The position numbers and the translations under genes are program-made. Shown here piece after piece: positions 63,768 through 64,000 of a stretch of 64,000 nucleotides of DNA. Below the pieces are notes generated by a model. That model did no database searches and was not told the DNA's origin. It was given only the letters and a program-made list of their open reading frames with translations. The DNA lies in NCBI GenBank assembly GCA_016192145.1, contig JACPUT010000017.1:62001-126000 (forward strand), in the 5' to 3' direction. Numbering within the stretch: the stretch's first letter is position 1; each line of letters begins with the position of its first letter. The stretch is from Acidobacteriota bacterium (GTDB lineage Bacteria; Acidobacteriota; Holophagae; Holophagales; Holophagaceae).

Positions 63768-64000
63768 ATGTCCCCCGCCACCCAGACCTCCGTTCCCACC
63801 GAAACGTTGCTGGACGCCCTCCACTGGCGCTATGCCACCAAGGTCTTCGACCCGGCCCGCGCCATCTCCGTGACCGACTGGCAGGCCCTGGAGGACTCCC
63901 TCGTCCTCACGCCCTCCAGCTACGGCCTGCAGCCCTACAAGTTCATCGTGGTCACCGACCCGGTGCTCAAGGCGCAGCTGCGCCCCGTGTCCTGGGGGCA
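63768..64000 (+). CDS. Nitroreductase family protein (partial, N-terminal part)
   Basis: Reading to the right edge, about 77 residues are visible. LDALHWRYATKVFDPARAIS is the N-terminal FMN-phosphate-binding R-x-A-x-K-x-F motif of NfsB-type nitroreductases, followed by LVLTPSSYGLQPYKFIVV. A strong AAGGAG site precedes ATG 63768. It is the last visible gene of the thioredoxin operon and is expected to reduce quinones or nitro compounds with NAD(P)H. Confidence 0.88.
   Translation, partial: MSPATQTSVPTETLLDALHWRYATKVFDPARAISVTDWQALEDSLVLTPSSYGLQPYKFIVVTDPVLKAQLRPVSWG

Overview
The window is one GC-rich, gene-dense bacterial chromosome segment from a flagellated, Gram-negative (LPS/outer-membrane) organism. 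The gene mix fits Acidobacteriota, most plausibly a Holophagae/Geothrix-like lineage: a fused KorA-type 2-oxoacid:ferredoxin oxidoreductase, a split methylmalonyl-CoA mutase, an MglA-type GTPase, a PASTA-tailed FtsI and a DinB-like gene inside the dcw cluster. The taxonomic placement is inference. I see no tRNA, rRNA, transposase, prophage or CRISPR array.

Layout. 0-10 kb: korB(partial)-korA, lexA, a decarboxylating dehydrogenase, a secreted peroxiredoxin, an MglA-like GTPase coupled to a LolA-like protein, the B12-binding small subunit of methylmalonyl-CoA mutase, a RES/Xre toxin-antitoxin pair, head-to-head trmL and HIT genes, and a soluble PhoR-like kinase. 10.3-21.3 kb: a dcw cluster (mraZ-rsmH-ftsL-ftsI-murE-dinB-like-murF-mraY, then murD) preceded by five AGTGG-type boxes at exact 10-bp spacing, a clear MraZ operator. 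A reverse-strand EAL gene splits mraY from murD, and ftsW lies about 22 kb away at 42.9 kb. 21-26 kb: a reverse-strand group with phenylalanine hydroxylase, pterin dehydratase, a persulfide dioxygenase-rhodanese fusion, an EamA exporter and a LysR regulator. 26-41 kb: housekeeping and orphan genes (SpoU methylase, SDR, pyrC, guaB, hutI, rpe, GGDEF, an amidohydrolase). 41-50 kb: methylmalonyl-CoA mutase large subunit, ftsW, a DUF2344 protein, an esterase, a Kdo kinase coupled to a large MASE1-PAS histidine kinase. 50-57 kb: fliO-fliP-fliQ-fliR-flhB, a REC-SHOCT response regulator, a helical-repeat protein and a cyclophilin. 57-64 kb: a molybdenum hydroxylase operon (2Fe-2S subunit, Mo subunit, XdhC, MocA), then an HxlR regulator divergent from a thioredoxin / metallo-hydrolase / NmrA-like / nitroreductase operon that looks like an electrophile or disulfide-stress unit.

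The most unusual signal is between genes. At least eight intergenic islands are nested inverted repeats. In most of them the outer arms are built from short tandem words (7, 9 or 10 nt), and one arm has expanded to eleven perfect CAGTCTC copies. Separately, two gene junctions (response regulator/helical-repeat protein and fliP/fliQ) that look like ancestral 4-nt ATGA overlaps are each split by a 68-79 nt hairpin-bearing insert flanked by near-perfect direct copies of the junction itself (36 and 55 nt). The two junctions are about 3 kb apart and suggest one insertion process that spares both genes.
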